Positions 10,177-19,771 of a stretch of 64,000 nucleotides of DNA are shown here, one piece after another. The notes below the pieces were generated by a model. That model did no database searches. It saw nothing but the letters and a program-made list of their open reading frames with translations, and had not been told where the DNA came from. This stretch comes from Roseiarcus sp963770275 (GTDB taxonomy: Bacteria; Pseudomonadota; Alphaproteobacteria; Rhizobiales; Beijerinckiaceae), in contig CAVYPD010000026.1 in assembly GCA_963770275.1 (NCBI GenBank), forward strand, positions 1 to 64,000, read 5' to 3'. How positions within the stretch are numbered: the first letter of the stretch is position 1; each line of letters begins with the position of its first letter. The position numbers and the translations under genes are program-made.

Positions 10177-11941
10177 ATGACTGATCTGCGGCCGAATTCC
10201 ATGAGCGGCGCCGAGCTTGCCGTGCTGACCGCCCGCTTCGACGGCGTCGCCCGCAAGATGGCGAATACGCTGCACCGGACCGGCCGCTCCGGCATTCTGA
10301 CGATCGCCCGCGACTTTTCCTGCGTCATTCTGACCGCGCGCCACGAGTTGCTGACGGCGGCGGACAGTCTGCCGATCCATGTGCTGCGCGGACCGGAAGT
10401 GATGACGCGCACGATGACGCGAGAATCATCCGGTGCTGCGGCGCGGCGACGCGTTTCTGCACAATTCGCCATACCACGGCTGCACGCATCCGGCCGACCA
10501 CAGCATCCTCGTTCCCGTGATCGACGACGAGGGCGTGCACCGATTCACGGTGCTCGCCAAGGGCCATCAGGCCGATTGCGGCAATGCGCTGCCGACGACC
10601 TACATGGGCGCGGCCAAGGACGTCTACGCGGAAGGCGCGCTCATCTTTCCCGCGGTCAAGATCCAGTCGAACTATCAGCACGAGATGGACATCGTCCGGA
10701 TGTGCCAGATGCGCATCCGTGTGCCGGAGCAATGGTGGGGCGACTATCTCGCCACGCTCGGCGCCGCGCGCGTCGGCGAGCGTGAAATCCTGTCGCTCGG
10801 ACGCGAGATCGGCTGGGAGAGGCTCGACGACCTATGTGCGCGAATGGTTCGACTACAGCGAGAAGCGGATGTCGACGGCGATTCGATCGATGCCGGCGAG
10901 ACGCCTGACGCGTTCGAGCCGCCACGATCCTTTCCCCGGCACCCCCGCGGAGGGAGTTGAGATCAAGGTCACGGTCGAGGTCGACCCCGACGCCGCGCTG
11001 ATCGAGGTCGACGTGACCGACAACCCCGATTGTTTCGAGAACGGCCTCAACCTCTCCGAGGCCTGCGCGCGCTCGGCGCCGATGGTGGGTATCTTCAATT
11101 CGATCGATCACACCGTTCCGAAGAACGAGGGCAGCTTCCGGCGCATCCGGGTCAAGCTGCAGGGAGAACTGCGCGGTTGGCGTGCCCCGCCATCCGACCT
11201 CCTGCTCGGTTGCGACCACCAATCTCGCCGATCGTGTCGCCAATCCCGTTCAATGCGCCCTGGCCGAGCTGGCGGACGGGCTTGGTCTCGCGGAGGCCGG
11301 CGCGTGCATTCCCGCCTCCTCCGGCGTGATCTCGGGCGTCCACGACGGCCAGTCCTTTCGTCAATGAGGTTTATCTTGGCTGCACCGGCGGCGCCGGCGC
11401 GCCGACCACCGACGGCTGGTTGACCATCATGCACGTCGGCAACGCTGGCATGTGCTACCAGGACTCGATCGAGGTCGACGAGCTGCGCCATCCGATCCTT
11501 GTCCACGCGCGGCGGCTCATCCCCGACAGCGAAGGCGCAGGCCGTTTTCGCGGCGCGCTCGGGGCCTATTCCGAATTCTCGCCTCGCGACTGCGAGATGA
11601 CCGTCGCCTATGTCAGCGACGGCGCCTTCAATCCCGCGAAAGGCGTGCGCGGCGGGCGCGCCGGCGCCCCCTCCTCTCAATACCGGCGACTGCGTGACGG
11701 CGCGCTCGAACCGACGCCGGGTTGCGCGGAGGTGTCGGTGCAACCAGGCGAAGCCATGGTGTCCATCAGTTGCGGCGGCGGCGGGTATGGCCCGCCCGAA
11801 GAGCGCACGCCCTGGCGGGTGGCAGAGGACGTGCGCGAGGGGTGGGTCAGCCGCAGGCGCGCCGAAGACGTGTATCGCGTTGTGCTCACCGACGACCTTC
11901 GGGTCGACGAGGCGGCCACGCGGCGCTTGCGGGAGGGTTGA
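10177..11941 (+). CDS. hyuB: HyuB-type hydantoinase/oxoprolinase subunit B, frame-broken
   Basis: Partner subunit of HyuA. It starts MTDLRPNSMSGAELAVL after GGAG at a good distance. Family blocks are VARKMANTLHRTGRSGIL, the metal-region segment AFLHNSPYHGCTHPADHS (about 10450), FTVLAKGHQADCGNA, and VDVTDNPDCFENGLNLS (11010). VGIFNSIDHTVPKNEGSFRR (about 11085) and ISCGGGGYGPPEERTP near the end complete the pattern. Frame changes fall near 10425, 10840, 11170 and 11360. Total length about 588 residues is typical. It begins 9 bases after hyuA, so the two are translationally close. Together they would hydrolyse a cyclic amide or imide, but the substrate cannot be read from sequence. Confidence 0.8.
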
Positions 11942-12013
11942 GGATGGTCTGAGCACGCGAAGACACGGCCGAGGAGAAGCGAAGGGGATCGCGCTGTTGA
12001 ACGGGAGCGCGAG

Positions 12014-13072
12014 TTGAGCAAGATGGCAAAGGGCGGTTCGAACGTGGCGGGAGCGAGGAGCCGGGTGACGCTTGCGGATATTGCCGCCGCCGCGGGCGTG
12101 TCCGTGACCACCGCATCCAACGTCGTCAACGGCCGGCTCGAACTGATGTCCGCTGCAACGCGCGAGCGGGTTGAGAACGCGGTGCGTCGACTAAAATACC
12201 GGCCCGACGATGTCGCGCGCAGTCTGCGCCTCGCGCAGAAGCGGTTGATCGGGCTGATGGTCGTCGACGATTCGCCGCGCTTTCTCACCGACGCGATGAA
12301 CACCAACATTATCGCGGGCTTTTCAAACACCCTCGCCGTGAATGGTTACGGCTTGCTGCTGACCGGCCTGCGGCTCAGCGCCAGCAAGGACACTCACCTA
12401 ATTCGACGCGGTCAGACGGACGCACTCTGCGTTATCCCGTCTGGCGCCAACGCCGACAGGCGTCGGCTCTACCTCCAACTCCAGGAGACTGGCCTGCCAA
12501 TCCTCATCTTTCAGGACAGGCCGCCGGGTTTCACGCCGGATGCGGCGTCCATACGCCAGGATGACCGCAAAGCGGGGGCGCTGATTGCGGACCGCGTGAT
12601 CGCTCGTGGCGCTCGCCGACTCGTCCTGCTGACGCCATCACAGCAATGGCCGGCGATGATCGAAAGACAGGAAGGCGTCCAATCGGTCATCCGGACTTGC
12701 GACGAAAGCGTCCGTTGCGAGATCGTCGTCTGCGGCAGCGAGAGCGTCGCCGATACCCAGCAGGCGATCGCACGCTACGTGGACAGGCAGGGTCTCCCGG
12801 ACGCGTTCATCGGCGGCAATGACCAGATGGCGATCGCGGCGCTCGTCTGGGCGTTCGACCGTCATGTGTCAGTCCCTGCCGACCTGCGAGTGACAGGTTT
12901 CAACGGTTTCGAGTTTGCCCAATATGTGCGCCCGCGCCTCACGACGGTCCTGTCTCCAGCCTATGAGATGGGCAAACAGGGCGCCGCGCTGCTGCTGAAG
13001 CGCCTGTCGACCGGTGCCTTCGAACAGACTGACGTCCTTTTCGACGTCGTGCTGCAGCCCGGAGACTTCTGA
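12014..13072 (+). CDS. LacI family transcriptional regulator
   Basis: 352 residues, intact. The N-terminal helix-turn-helix reads VTLADIAAAAGVSVTTASNV (residues about 18-38), followed by the hinge helix region RPDDVARSLRLAQKRLIGLM. The rest is the periplasmic-binding-protein-like effector domain (HLIRRGQTDALCVIPSGAN, later PDAFIGGNDQMAIAAL and LRVTGFNGFEFAQ). It follows hyuB after about 70 bases and is the natural candidate to bind the two CG-centred palindromes at 7091 and 7273, thereby controlling both the importer operon and the RraA/hyuAB genes. The effector is probably a small substrate of that pathway (inference). Confidence 0.9.
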   Translation: MSKMAKGGSNVAGARSRVTLADIAAAAGVSVTTASNVVNGRLELMSAATRERVENAVRRLKYRPDDVARSLRLAQKRLIGLMVVDDSPRFLTDAMNTNIIAGFSNTLAVNGYGLLLTGLRLSASKDTHLIRRGQTDALCVIPSGANADRRRLYLQLQETGLPILIFQDRPPGFTPDAASIRQDDRKAGALIADRVIARGARRLVLLTPSQQWPAMIERQEGVQSVIRTCDESVRCEIVVCGSESVADTQQAIARYVDRQGLPDAFIGGNDQMAIAALVWAFDRHVSVPADLRVTGFNGFEFAQYVRPRLTTVLSPAYEMGKQGAALLLKRLSTGAFEQTDVLFDVVLQPGDF

Positions 13073-13111
13073 CTGACCAGAGAATCGGACAGCTCGTCGT
13101 CAATGATGTCG

Positions 13112-13490
13112 GGGACGCCGCTCAACGCGGCCGCCCGGGCGCCGAGACCGAACGCCTCGAGTTGCCGGCCAAAGATGGTCCGGCTGATCAGCACGCGGAA
13201 CACGACAGCCACGCCCAAGGCGAGGAACACAGCCGAAGGCAGCCCCAACATTGGCGTGCGTCCAATCGCCAGGAAGTCCTTGGGCAGCCGGTTGATGTTC
13301 GAGCCCTGACTGACGATCTGGGCGACCCCATAAAATACATAGCCGGTTCCGAGCGTTGCGATGAAAGCCGGGACCCCCATGAACTGCGTAATCAGCCCGT
13401 TGCAGAGCCCCAGGCCCAAGCCCAGTACGAGGACCGCTGCCAGGACCGCAGGCGCCGGCCAAGCCCAGGTGTTAGCCAGAATTCCGGAGG
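13112..13490 (-). pseudogene. RbsC-like ABC permease fragment
   Basis: About 125 residues from the middle of a ribose-type ABC permease: GLCNGLITQFMGVPAFIATL, GTGYVFYGVAQIVSQGSNI, and RTIFGRQLEAFGLGARAAAL, the conserved cytoplasmic loop. Start and end of the protein are missing, and the frame runs on into unrelated sequence near the end of the LacI gene. It is a deletion remnant, probably of a sugar importer that once lay beside the kinase remnant that follows. Confidence 0.75.
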
Positions 13491-13564
13491 CGATGGAAAG
13501 GTGAGACCGGTTACCGGACTAGAATGTCAGATGCCTTATCTTCTGGCCTTACCAATTTCTTTCA

Positions 13565-13930
13565 TCGCCTTTGATACGAACAAAACCCGTCGGTGTGCAG
13601 GAATGTTGAAGGCTTAATAGGCGAGCCCGTCCCCTCTATATCATCGGCACGAGGTCCCGGCTCCAGGGGGCGCAGCGCGCCCTCGGGACGCTGGCGGTCA
13701 CGACGCCCGAGGCGGCTATCCGTACTGTCGAAGCGCACCGGCAGGCCTTCGAGGCGCGCGGGCTTGAGGAGGCTTTCTCGCGCGCGGTCGGCGTCGCTCC
13801 ACGGTCCACTGGGTGGGCTCCATGCCGCGCAACCAGCAACTGATGAAAGTCGCGCCGAAGCTGTCGCCAGAGCCCGTCGGGTCGACCTCCTCAACCTCGA
13901 AACCAGAATGCATCAGATGCGTCGCCGTGT
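13565..13930 (-). pseudogene. PfkB family carbohydrate kinase C-terminal fragment
   Basis: EEVDPTGSGDSFGATFISCW is the C-terminal PfkB signature, with the catalytic Asp in GSGDSFGA. The remaining C-terminal helices follow in other frames (GVVTASVPRARCAPWS, then PGPRADDIEGTGSPI). The N-terminal two thirds are absent; the fragment stops where the IS481-type element begins (13959). Insertion of that element plus indels destroyed the gene. The bases between 13490 and 13565 show nothing. Confidence 0.65.
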
Positions 13931-13962
13931 CGAACTAGCTTGCGCCTTTAGAGCCACGCTAG

Positions 13963-15008
13963 GTGTTTCGTCCCGGATTTTGATGGGGCATTCTTATCGA
14001 GGGATTCGAAGGATGCGCTATGGGACAGGTTCTTCATGGGAGCGCCACAACGACAGAGGCGGTCCGTCGAGCGATACAACATAGTCAAGAGAGCCTGAGG
14101 GGGCTGGCCAAGCGCCACGGCGTCAATCCGAAGACCATCGCCAAATGGAAGGCGCGGAAGTCAGTTTCTGATCTTCGGACCGGACCCAAGGAGCCCAGAT
14201 CGACAGTCCTGTCAGCAGAGGAAGAGGCCGTCGTCGTTGCCTTCCGAAGGCATGCTTTGCTGCCGCTCGACGACTGCCTCTATGCCTTGCAGCCCACCAT
14301 CCCGCATCTGACCCGCTCGTCGCTTCACCGGTGTCTGCAACGCCACGGGATCTCCCGGTTGCCCCAGGTCGAAGGCGAGGCCTCCGCCAAACGCAAATTC
14401 AAGGCCTATCCGATCGGCTATTTCCATATCGACATCGCCGAGGTTCGAACTGCGCAAGGCAAGCTCTCCCTCATCGTCGCCATCGACCGAACGTCGAAGT
14501 TCGCCTTCGTCGAGATGCACGAGAAGGTGGCGCGCCGCACCGCAGGGGACTTCCTGCGCCGCCTGACCGCCGCCGTCCCTTACAAGGTCCATACCGTCCT
14601 CACCGACAACGGAACTCATTTCACCACCCCAGGCCATACGAGTTCGGCCGCGCCCGACATCAAGGGCGCCCTCGAGGCTGGAGAACTCGTTTGGGCGCAC
14701 GCCTTCGAATACGCCTGCGCCCAGAACGACATCGATCACCGGCTGACAAAGCCCAAGCACCCGTGGACCAATGGGCAAGTCGAAAGAATGAACCGCACCA
14801 TCAAGGACGCGACCGTCAAACGCCACTTCTACGAGACCCACGACCAACTGCGAGCACACCTGCAAAACTTCGTCGACGCCTATAATTTCGCGCGAAGACT
14901 CAAGACCCTCAAAGGCCTCACTCCGTACGAGTTCGTCTGCAAAGCCTGGACCTCAGAGCCGCAAAGACTCAAACTCAATCCGCTCCAGCAAATGCCGGGA
15001 CTAAACAA
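13963..15008 (+). mobile_element. IS481-family insertion sequence with CTAG target duplication
   Basis: About 1046 bp. The ends are related: reading inward, GTGTTTCGTCCCGG on the left (13963-13976) and TTGTTTAGTCCCGG on the right (complement of 14995-15008). The similarity extends inward about another 10 bases. Both ends are flanked by CTAG (13959-13962 and 15009-15012), matching the NCTAGN target known for IS481 itself. It interrupts the PfkB remnant. One intact transposase gene fills it, so the element may be functional. Confidence 0.8.
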
Positions 15009-15012
15009 CTAG
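14020..15012 (+). CDS. IS481-family transposase (DDE, rve integrase core)
   Basis: 330 residues, intact. An N-terminal helix-turn-helix (LRGLAKRHGVNPKTIAKWKA, about residues 27-46) binds the ends. The catalytic core has Asp in YFHIDIAEVRT, Asp in TVLTDNGTHF and Glu in NGQVERMNRTIKD, the D-D-E triad of the rve fold. The stop codon TAG (15010-15012) is formed by the flanking CTAG target duplicate rather than by the element itself, so the last residues depend on the insertion site. Confidence 0.92.
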   Translation: MGQVLHGSATTTEAVRRAIQHSQESLRGLAKRHGVNPKTIAKWKARKSVSDLRTGPKEPRSTVLSAEEEAVVVAFRRHALLPLDDCLYALQPTIPHLTRSSLHRCLQRHGISRLPQVEGEASAKRKFKAYPIGYFHIDIAEVRTAQGKLSLIVAIDRTSKFAFVEMHEKVARRTAGDFLRRLTAAVPYKVHTVLTDNGTHFTTPGHTSSAAPDIKGALEAGELVWAHAFEYACAQNDIDHRLTKPKHPWTNGQVERMNRTIKDATVKRHFYETHDQLRAHLQNFVDAYNFARRLKTLKGLTPYEFVCKAWTSEPQRLKLNPLQQMPGLNN

Positions 15013-15018
15013 AGCCTT

Positions 15019-16050
15019 CTGCATTTGGCTTTACCCATATCCTGCGTTCTTGATGTATGCGGCGCATTCGGCGGGCGGGTACTGGGCGAGGATTTCGCCG
15101 CTTGCGTTGGCGACAGCGTCGTATGTTCGGGCTTCGGCCTTTCGCAGCAAAGTCTTGAACTTGGCCAAGACCTGCTCGATGGGGTTGAGGTATTTCGGCA
15201 GGAACACGAGGCGGGCGCCGACAGCTCGGATGGCCTTGCGCACCGCTTTTCCCTTGTGGGGGCCGAGATTGTCGAGGATCACGGCGTCGCCCGGCTTGAG
15301 GGTCGGGACGAGAAACTGCTCGACATAGGTGCGGAAGCGCTCGCCGTTGATCGGCCCGTCGAACAGGCAGGGCGCGTCGATGCGGTCGTTGCGAAGAGCG
15401 GCAAGGAACGTCGCGGTCTTCCATTTGCCCTGCGGGACCTTGTCGACGACGCGCTCTCCCTTCGGCGCCCAGCCGCGAAGCCGGGTCATGTTGGTCTTGG
15501 TCCATGTCTCGTCGATGAAGATCAGACGCCTGGGATCGATGCGGCCCTGATAGGCTCGCCAGCGCGCGCGATGGCGGCTTATGTCCGCACGATCCTGCTC
15601 GCGCGCGACGAGGGTCTTTTTTTAAACGTCACGCCAATCTTGCGAAAGAAGCGGCTCATCATCGATGTGTCGGCTTTGACCCCTCGCTCGGCCGAAAGGC
15701 GATCGCAGAGGGCCTGAAGCGTGACGTCGGTCTTCTCGGTCCGCGCGGCTTGCAGAAAATCACGGTGCGGCATCAGCTTGGACGCCCGGTGGCCGCCGTG
15801 CCCGACAGGCTCTCGCGAGCCATCCCGTTCAACCCGTTCCAGCCACTTGATCGCCACCAATTCGCTGATTGCGTAGCGCCGCGCCGCCGCGCGCCGGCTC
15901 ATCTCGTCCCTCTCCACCGCGTCAATCACGCGGTCACGCAAGTCTTGCGAATAAGGCTTCGCCATTCCCGGCTGGCCTCCGCCCAGCCAACAGGTTGAAT
16001 CAGAACGCAACTGATTCGGGAATCCAAACCTCAACTCTAGCCAAAAGCAG
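15019..16050 (-). mobile_element. IS630-family insertion sequence
   Basis: Terminal inverted repeats of 12 bases with one mismatch: CTGCATTTGGCT at 15019-15030 and, on the other strand, CTGCTTTTGGCT (16039-16050). They enclose one two-frame transposase gene. The element cuts off the integrase remnant at 16051 and lies only 6 bases from the IS481 target duplicate. IS630 elements normally duplicate TA, which I could not place at these exact ends, so the outermost bases may be off by a few. Confidence 0.7.
15031..15965 (-). CDS. IS630-family transposase, read with a -1 ribosomal frameshift
   Basis: Start MAKPYSQDLRDRVIDAVERD at 15965. The first frame carries the N-terminal helix-turn-helix (SRRAAARRYAISELVAIKWL) and continues to GVTFKKRPSS. 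There, seven A residues on the coding strand (15617-15623) allow a -1 slip into KTLVAREQDRADISRHRARW. The second frame holds the DDE core: LIFIDETWTKTNM, AVILDNLGPHKGK and KYLNPIEQVLAKFK. Total about 311 residues. Such programmed slips on A-runs are common in this family, so the gene is probably functional rather than broken. Confidence 0.82.
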
Positions 16051-16500
16051 CCCGCTATCGATGCGCATAGCGCGCGGTGGTCGCTCGCTGCGAATGGCCA
16101 AAAAGCTTGCCGACAATAGGAAGTCCGAGACTTGCGCCCGGGCCAATGGATGCAAACGTGTGTCGAAGATCATGGATGCGTACACCTTCAAGCCGCATGG
16201 CGCTGCACCGCGCGCCAAGGCTTTTGAAGACCGGAGCGCGACCGACCGGCGTCCACGGACGGCGAAGGTGCCGCGGCGGACGGAGTCCTTTAAGAGGTCA
16301 GCCGTGACCGCGCTCATCACAATCGTCTTTTTACCCGTTTGCTGTCGGAAAGATTGATCAACCCCTCGCTCGAAATTGATGTCTGTCCATTTAAGGGTCA
16401 AAATCTCCCGCAATCTCTCGCCCGTGAACATAAGGAGGCGATAAGTCGGTCTGTCACGGCGGATTTCTGCCTCCCGTCTCCAATGCCGATTTTCCAATCT
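16051..16500 (-). pseudogene. Tyrosine recombinase (phage-type integrase) C-terminal remnant
   Basis: The first catalytic Arg region is recognisable in LLMFTGERLREILTLKWTDI (about 16430-16370). In another frame, RIHDLRHTFASIG carries the His-x-x-Arg and PIVGKLFGHSQRATTARYAH the second His. The N-terminal arm domain is missing and the catalytic Tyr lies beyond the end of the IS630 element that truncates it at 16050. Frame changes are needed near 16230. It suggests that this junction was once the edge of an integrated island. Confidence 0.75.
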
Positions 16501-16573
16501 CCGGAATTGCTAGGCCGATGTCGACAACAGCAAATTCGCCGGCATCACGCCCATATATGTTCCGGGGCAAGCC

Positions 16574-17410
16574 CTACTTTATGCTGCCCATAGTCAGGCC
16601 GCCAACGAGCCATCGCTGGGCGAACAAGGCAATCAAATAGACCGGGATGATGCCGGTGATCGAGGCCACCGCCATCTGACCGAAGTTGACCAGCCTCTCG
16701 CCTTGGAAAAGGGCAATGGCCACCGGCAGGGTGCGGCTTGACGGTTCATTGCTGAATGACGAAGCGAGCAGGAACTCGTCGAACGCAAGAATGCCGCAGA
16801 TGAGCGCGGTCGCTACGAGACCGGGCGCAATCATTGGCGCGATGATGCGCCAGACCACGGTGATATGGCCCGCGCCATCCAGCCACGCGGCTTCGTCGAT
16901 CTCGGGCGGCAATCTCCGGACGAAACCGGAAAGAAGCCAGAAGGCGACAGGCAGGTTGCCAAGACCGTTGACCACGACAAGGCCGGTCAGGGTGTTGAGC
17001 AGTCCAACGCGCCGCAAAAGCAGGAAAAGCGGTATGAGCGCGACGACCGGAGGTGCGACATAGGTCGCGAGTGTAAAGGCTGGCAGGAATTGTCCGCCTA
17101 TCTTTAGCCGCACCATTGCGTAGGTCGCGGGAAAGGCGAATGCCACAGTTAAGATCGCGCTGAAGAAAGCAACCGAGACTGAGTTGAACAGGTAGCGGAC
17201 GAGGGGGATGATGTGAAAAGTGTCCCGCCAATTGTCGAGCGTGGGTCGTTCCGGCAGGAAATGTCCAGAGAGGGCCTGGTCGGGCGACTTGAACGACACC
17301 GAGACGAGAAACGCGATCGGCAGCACGAAGAAGGCGATGACAAGGGCCGCGCCGCAATAGGCCGCGAACCGGCCTCGCCGCCTCTTCCTCGACTCGCGCG
17401 CTTCCGTCAT
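16574..17410 (-). CDS. Carbohydrate-type ABC transporter permease (MalG-like)
   Basis: 278 residues, intact. Six predicted membrane segments, the first being YCGAALVIAFFVLPIAFLVS. The ATPase-contact loop reads EIDEAAWLDGAGHITVVWRI (about residue 175), a classical EAA motif. It overlaps the upstream permease gene by 4 bases (ATGA). It is the last gene of the second ABC importer; no ATPase gene follows, because the integrase/IS scrap-yard starts right after its stop and may have removed it. Confidence 0.88.
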   Translation of the reverse strand: MTEARESRKRRRGRFAAYCGAALVIAFFVLPIAFLVSVSFKSPDQALSGHFLPERPTLDNWRDTFHIIPLVRYLFNSVSVAFFSAILTVAFAFPATYAMVRLKIGGQFLPAFTLATYVAPPVVALIPLFLLLRRVGLLNTLTGLVVVNGLGNLPVAFWLLSGFVRRLPPEIDEAAWLDGAGHITVVWRIIAPMIAPGLVATALICGILAFDEFLLASSFSNEPSSRTLPVAIALFQGERLVNFGQMAVASITGIIPVYLIALFAQRWLVGGLTMGSIK

Positions 17411-18336
17411 CCCGCGTGAGCCTCGCTATAACGATGGAGCCAGGTGAGCGGCAGGGTCACGAGGCTTACCAGAATGGCGAAGATAATCGTCTGGGCCGAG
17501 GCAAGGCCGATGTCGAATTGCGCGAGCGCGGTTCGCCAGACCTGGAAGGCGGCCACGGTCGTATCAAAGCCCGGACCACCGAAGGTCAGTCCATAGACGA
17601 GGTCGAAGAGCTTGAAGGCGATGACGACGCGAAGAAGAAGAATTGCAAGCAGCGTAGGCGCAAGCATCGGCAGTGTAATGTGCCGCAGGACGTTGGAAGG
17701 CGAGGCGCCGTCGACGCGGGCCGCCTCGACAATATCCTCGGGCAGCCCCTGCAATGCGGCATAACAGAGGATCGCGACGAACGGCGTCCATTGCCATATG
17801 TCAGCGACGGCGACCGAAAGGAACGCCCAGGGCATCGTGCCGAGAAACGAAATCGGCTGCCCGAGCAGGCCAGTTCTGAGAAGGACGCCATCCAGCAAGC
17901 CTCCGGCAGGCGCGAGAATGAGCTTCCAGGCCGTCGCGACCATCATCGGCGGGGTCATCAAGGGCAATAGGATGACGCCGCGTATCCAGCCCGCGCCGCG
18001 CAGACTCGAATGCAGGAGCAGGGCGATGGAGAATCCGAGCGTCATCTCGATCAACGGAACCGGAACGGCGAAGATCATCGTTCGCAGGAGCGCGGCGCGG
18101 AAGGTCTCGTCGCGCGCGAGCGAGAGATAATTCGCCGCGATTGGCCACTTTTGAAACGGCCGACCGAGGCTGCTCTTTGAGAACGAGAGCGCGAGAACGT
18201 CGATGAATGGGTAGACGGCGAAAATCGCCAACCCCAGCACCAACGGCGCCACCAGAAGCAAAATGACAGCCCGCGATCCGCTGATCAAAGCCCGCGGCGG
18301 ATCGCGAATAACGTCCGCGGCCGCATCATCCGCCAA
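17407..18336 (-). CDS. Carbohydrate-type ABC transporter permease (MalF-like)
   Basis: 309 residues, intact. The N-terminal membrane segment is AVILLLVAPLVLGLAIFAVY. The EAA loop is DIVEAARVDGASPSNVLRHI near residue 215, followed by the C-terminal pair of helices. A YGLTFGGPGFDT segment is typical of MalF-type permeases. Its start overlaps the end of the binding-protein gene by 11 bases, so the three genes form a tight operon. Confidence 0.88.
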   Translation of the reverse strand: MADDAAADVIRDPPRALISGSRAVILLLVAPLVLGLAIFAVYPFIDVLALSFSKSSLGRPFQKWPIAANYLSLARDETFRAALLRTMIFAVPVPLIEMTLGFSIALLLHSSLRGAGWIRGVILLPLMTPPMMVATAWKLILAPAGGLLDGVLLRTGLLGQPISFLGTMPWAFLSVAVADIWQWTPFVAILCYAALQGLPEDIVEAARVDGASPSNVLRHITLPMLAPTLLAILLLRVVIAFKLFDLVYGLTFGGPGFDTTVAAFQVWRTALAQFDIGLASAQTIIFAILVSLVTLPLTWLHRYSEAHAG

Positions 18337-19645
18337 GCAACTCGACCCACATCGCTTGCGTGTCTTTCATTGCCTTTTCCGGCGTCTTCGATTTGGCGAG
18401 AACGAGCGCCAGCTGATCCGCCCAGCCCTGCAGCATCTTGGCCGCTTGGGCGCCATTCGGCCAAACAAGTGCGCCGTTCAAGGCCTGCTGCGCCGCCGCC
18501 TGCACTTTCGGCGCCGCCTTCTTGTATTCCTCGCTCTCGAGCGTCGACTTGTACACCGGGTCGATCCCCGTGCCGGGCGTCACCATCTGCGCGAGATTTA
18601 TTGCCGGGCTGCAGCCGAACTTGACCAGTTCCCACGCAGCGTCCGGATTCTTCGAGCCGGCTGAAATCGCCAAGCCGAAGCCAGCGTTAAGCGAAGCTCG
18701 GTGCTTGGTATTGGACCCGCCGACGGGCATCTGCGTGACGTCCCACTTGTCGACGATCTGCGACACTTTCGGATCCTGGGCGTTGACGCCAAGGTCCGTC
18801 CAGAACTCGATCATCGCCGCCTTGCCGGACAGGAACGCCGGCAAGCCCTGCTCGAAGCCCGTCTCTAGCGGAGTCGGGAAAGCGTAAGGTTCGACGTCGA
18901 GCATCGCTTGCGCCGAGGCGATGCTGACATCGCTGTCGAGCAAGGGCTTGCCGCTCGCGTCGAGAAACGCGCCGCCGAAACCGCAAAGGCGGTTGGCGTA
19001 GCTGCAGCCAATCTGAAATGGCTCCTTGCGGCCGAGCATGACCGTTCCGAAAACGCCATTTCCCTTCTCCGCGTCCGTAACGGTCTTGGCGGTTGCCAGA
19101 TATTCGTCCCAGGTCTCGGGCGCCTTGAGGCCGTGCCGACCGAGAATCTCCGTGTTGTAGAACAGGACATGCGTGTCGCCGTCATAGGGGAGGCCCCAGC
19201 GCTTGCCCTCCGCGAGCGTGTAGGGGTCCCACAGAATGGGCAAGTACGCGCTTCCGTCGATGTCCTTGGCGATGCGATCCGTGACGTCGACGATCATTCC
19301 GTCATGCGCAAACGCGCCGAGGAGGCCGTACCAATAGTCGACGACATCAAAGACGTTGGCGCCGGACTGCACGTCGAGTGTGACCTTCTCGAGGATCTGG
19401 TCGTTCGGCACCGCGATGACGTTCACCTTGGCCCCAGTCGCTTTCTCGAAGGCTTCCCCAACCATTCGCCCGCCGACCACGTGCGGTTGAATCACCATGA
19501 GGTTGAGAATCACGCCGGACAGATTGGGCGCAGCGCGCGCCCCCCAGGGACCCAGGCCGGCAGCCGCGCCGGCCGCAGCGCTTCCGGCGAGAAACCGACG
19601 CCGTGTCAGCGAACCGGGAAGTCCGATCGATCCTAAAAGGCTCAT
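18326..19645 (-). CDS. ABC transporter extracellular solute-binding protein (family 1), Tat-exported
   Basis: Starting at ATG 19645, preceded by GGAGGGAG, the protein has about 439 residues. The N-terminus carries twin arginines and an alanine-rich hydrophobic stretch (LTRRRFLAGSAAAGAAAGLG), a Tat signal. The mature part has the usual family 1 pattern: VIQPHVVGGRMVGEAFEKAT, VFDVVDYWYGLLGAFAHDGM, WGLPYDGDTHVLFYNTEIL, and FLSGKAAMIEFWTDLG. A longer in-frame start at 19708 exists but lacks such a ribosome site. The ligand is unknown. A TCACGTATGTGA palindrome lies about 130 bases upstream. Confidence 0.88.
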   Translation of the reverse strand: MSLLGSIGLPGSLTRRRFLAGSAAAGAAAGLGPWGARAAPNLSGVILNLMVIQPHVVGGRMVGEAFEKATGAKVNVIAVPNDQILEKVTLDVQSGANVFDVVDYWYGLLGAFAHDGMIVDVTDRIAKDIDGSAYLPILWDPYTLAEGKRWGLPYDGDTHVLFYNTEILGRHGLKAPETWDEYLATAKTVTDAEKGNGVFGTVMLGRKEPFQIGCSYANRLCGFGGAFLDASGKPLLDSDVSIASAQAMLDVEPYAFPTPLETGFEQGLPAFLSGKAAMIEFWTDLGVNAQDPKVSQIVDKWDVTQMPVGGSNTKHRASLNAGFGLAISAGSKNPDAAWELVKFGCSPAINLAQMVTPGTGIDPVYKSTLESEEYKKAAPKVQAAAQQALNGALVWPNGAQAAKMLQGWADQLALVLAKSKTPEKAMKDTQAMWVELLGG

Positions 19646-19771
19646 CGTAGTGCGCTCCCTCCGGCCGTCGCGATTCAGATCCGGTCGTCCGACACCCGCG
19701 ATCAGCATCGAGTGAGATTTGCCTTAGCGTCTCGGGGGCTTCAATGCGACATGGGAACTGGATGCCAAATA

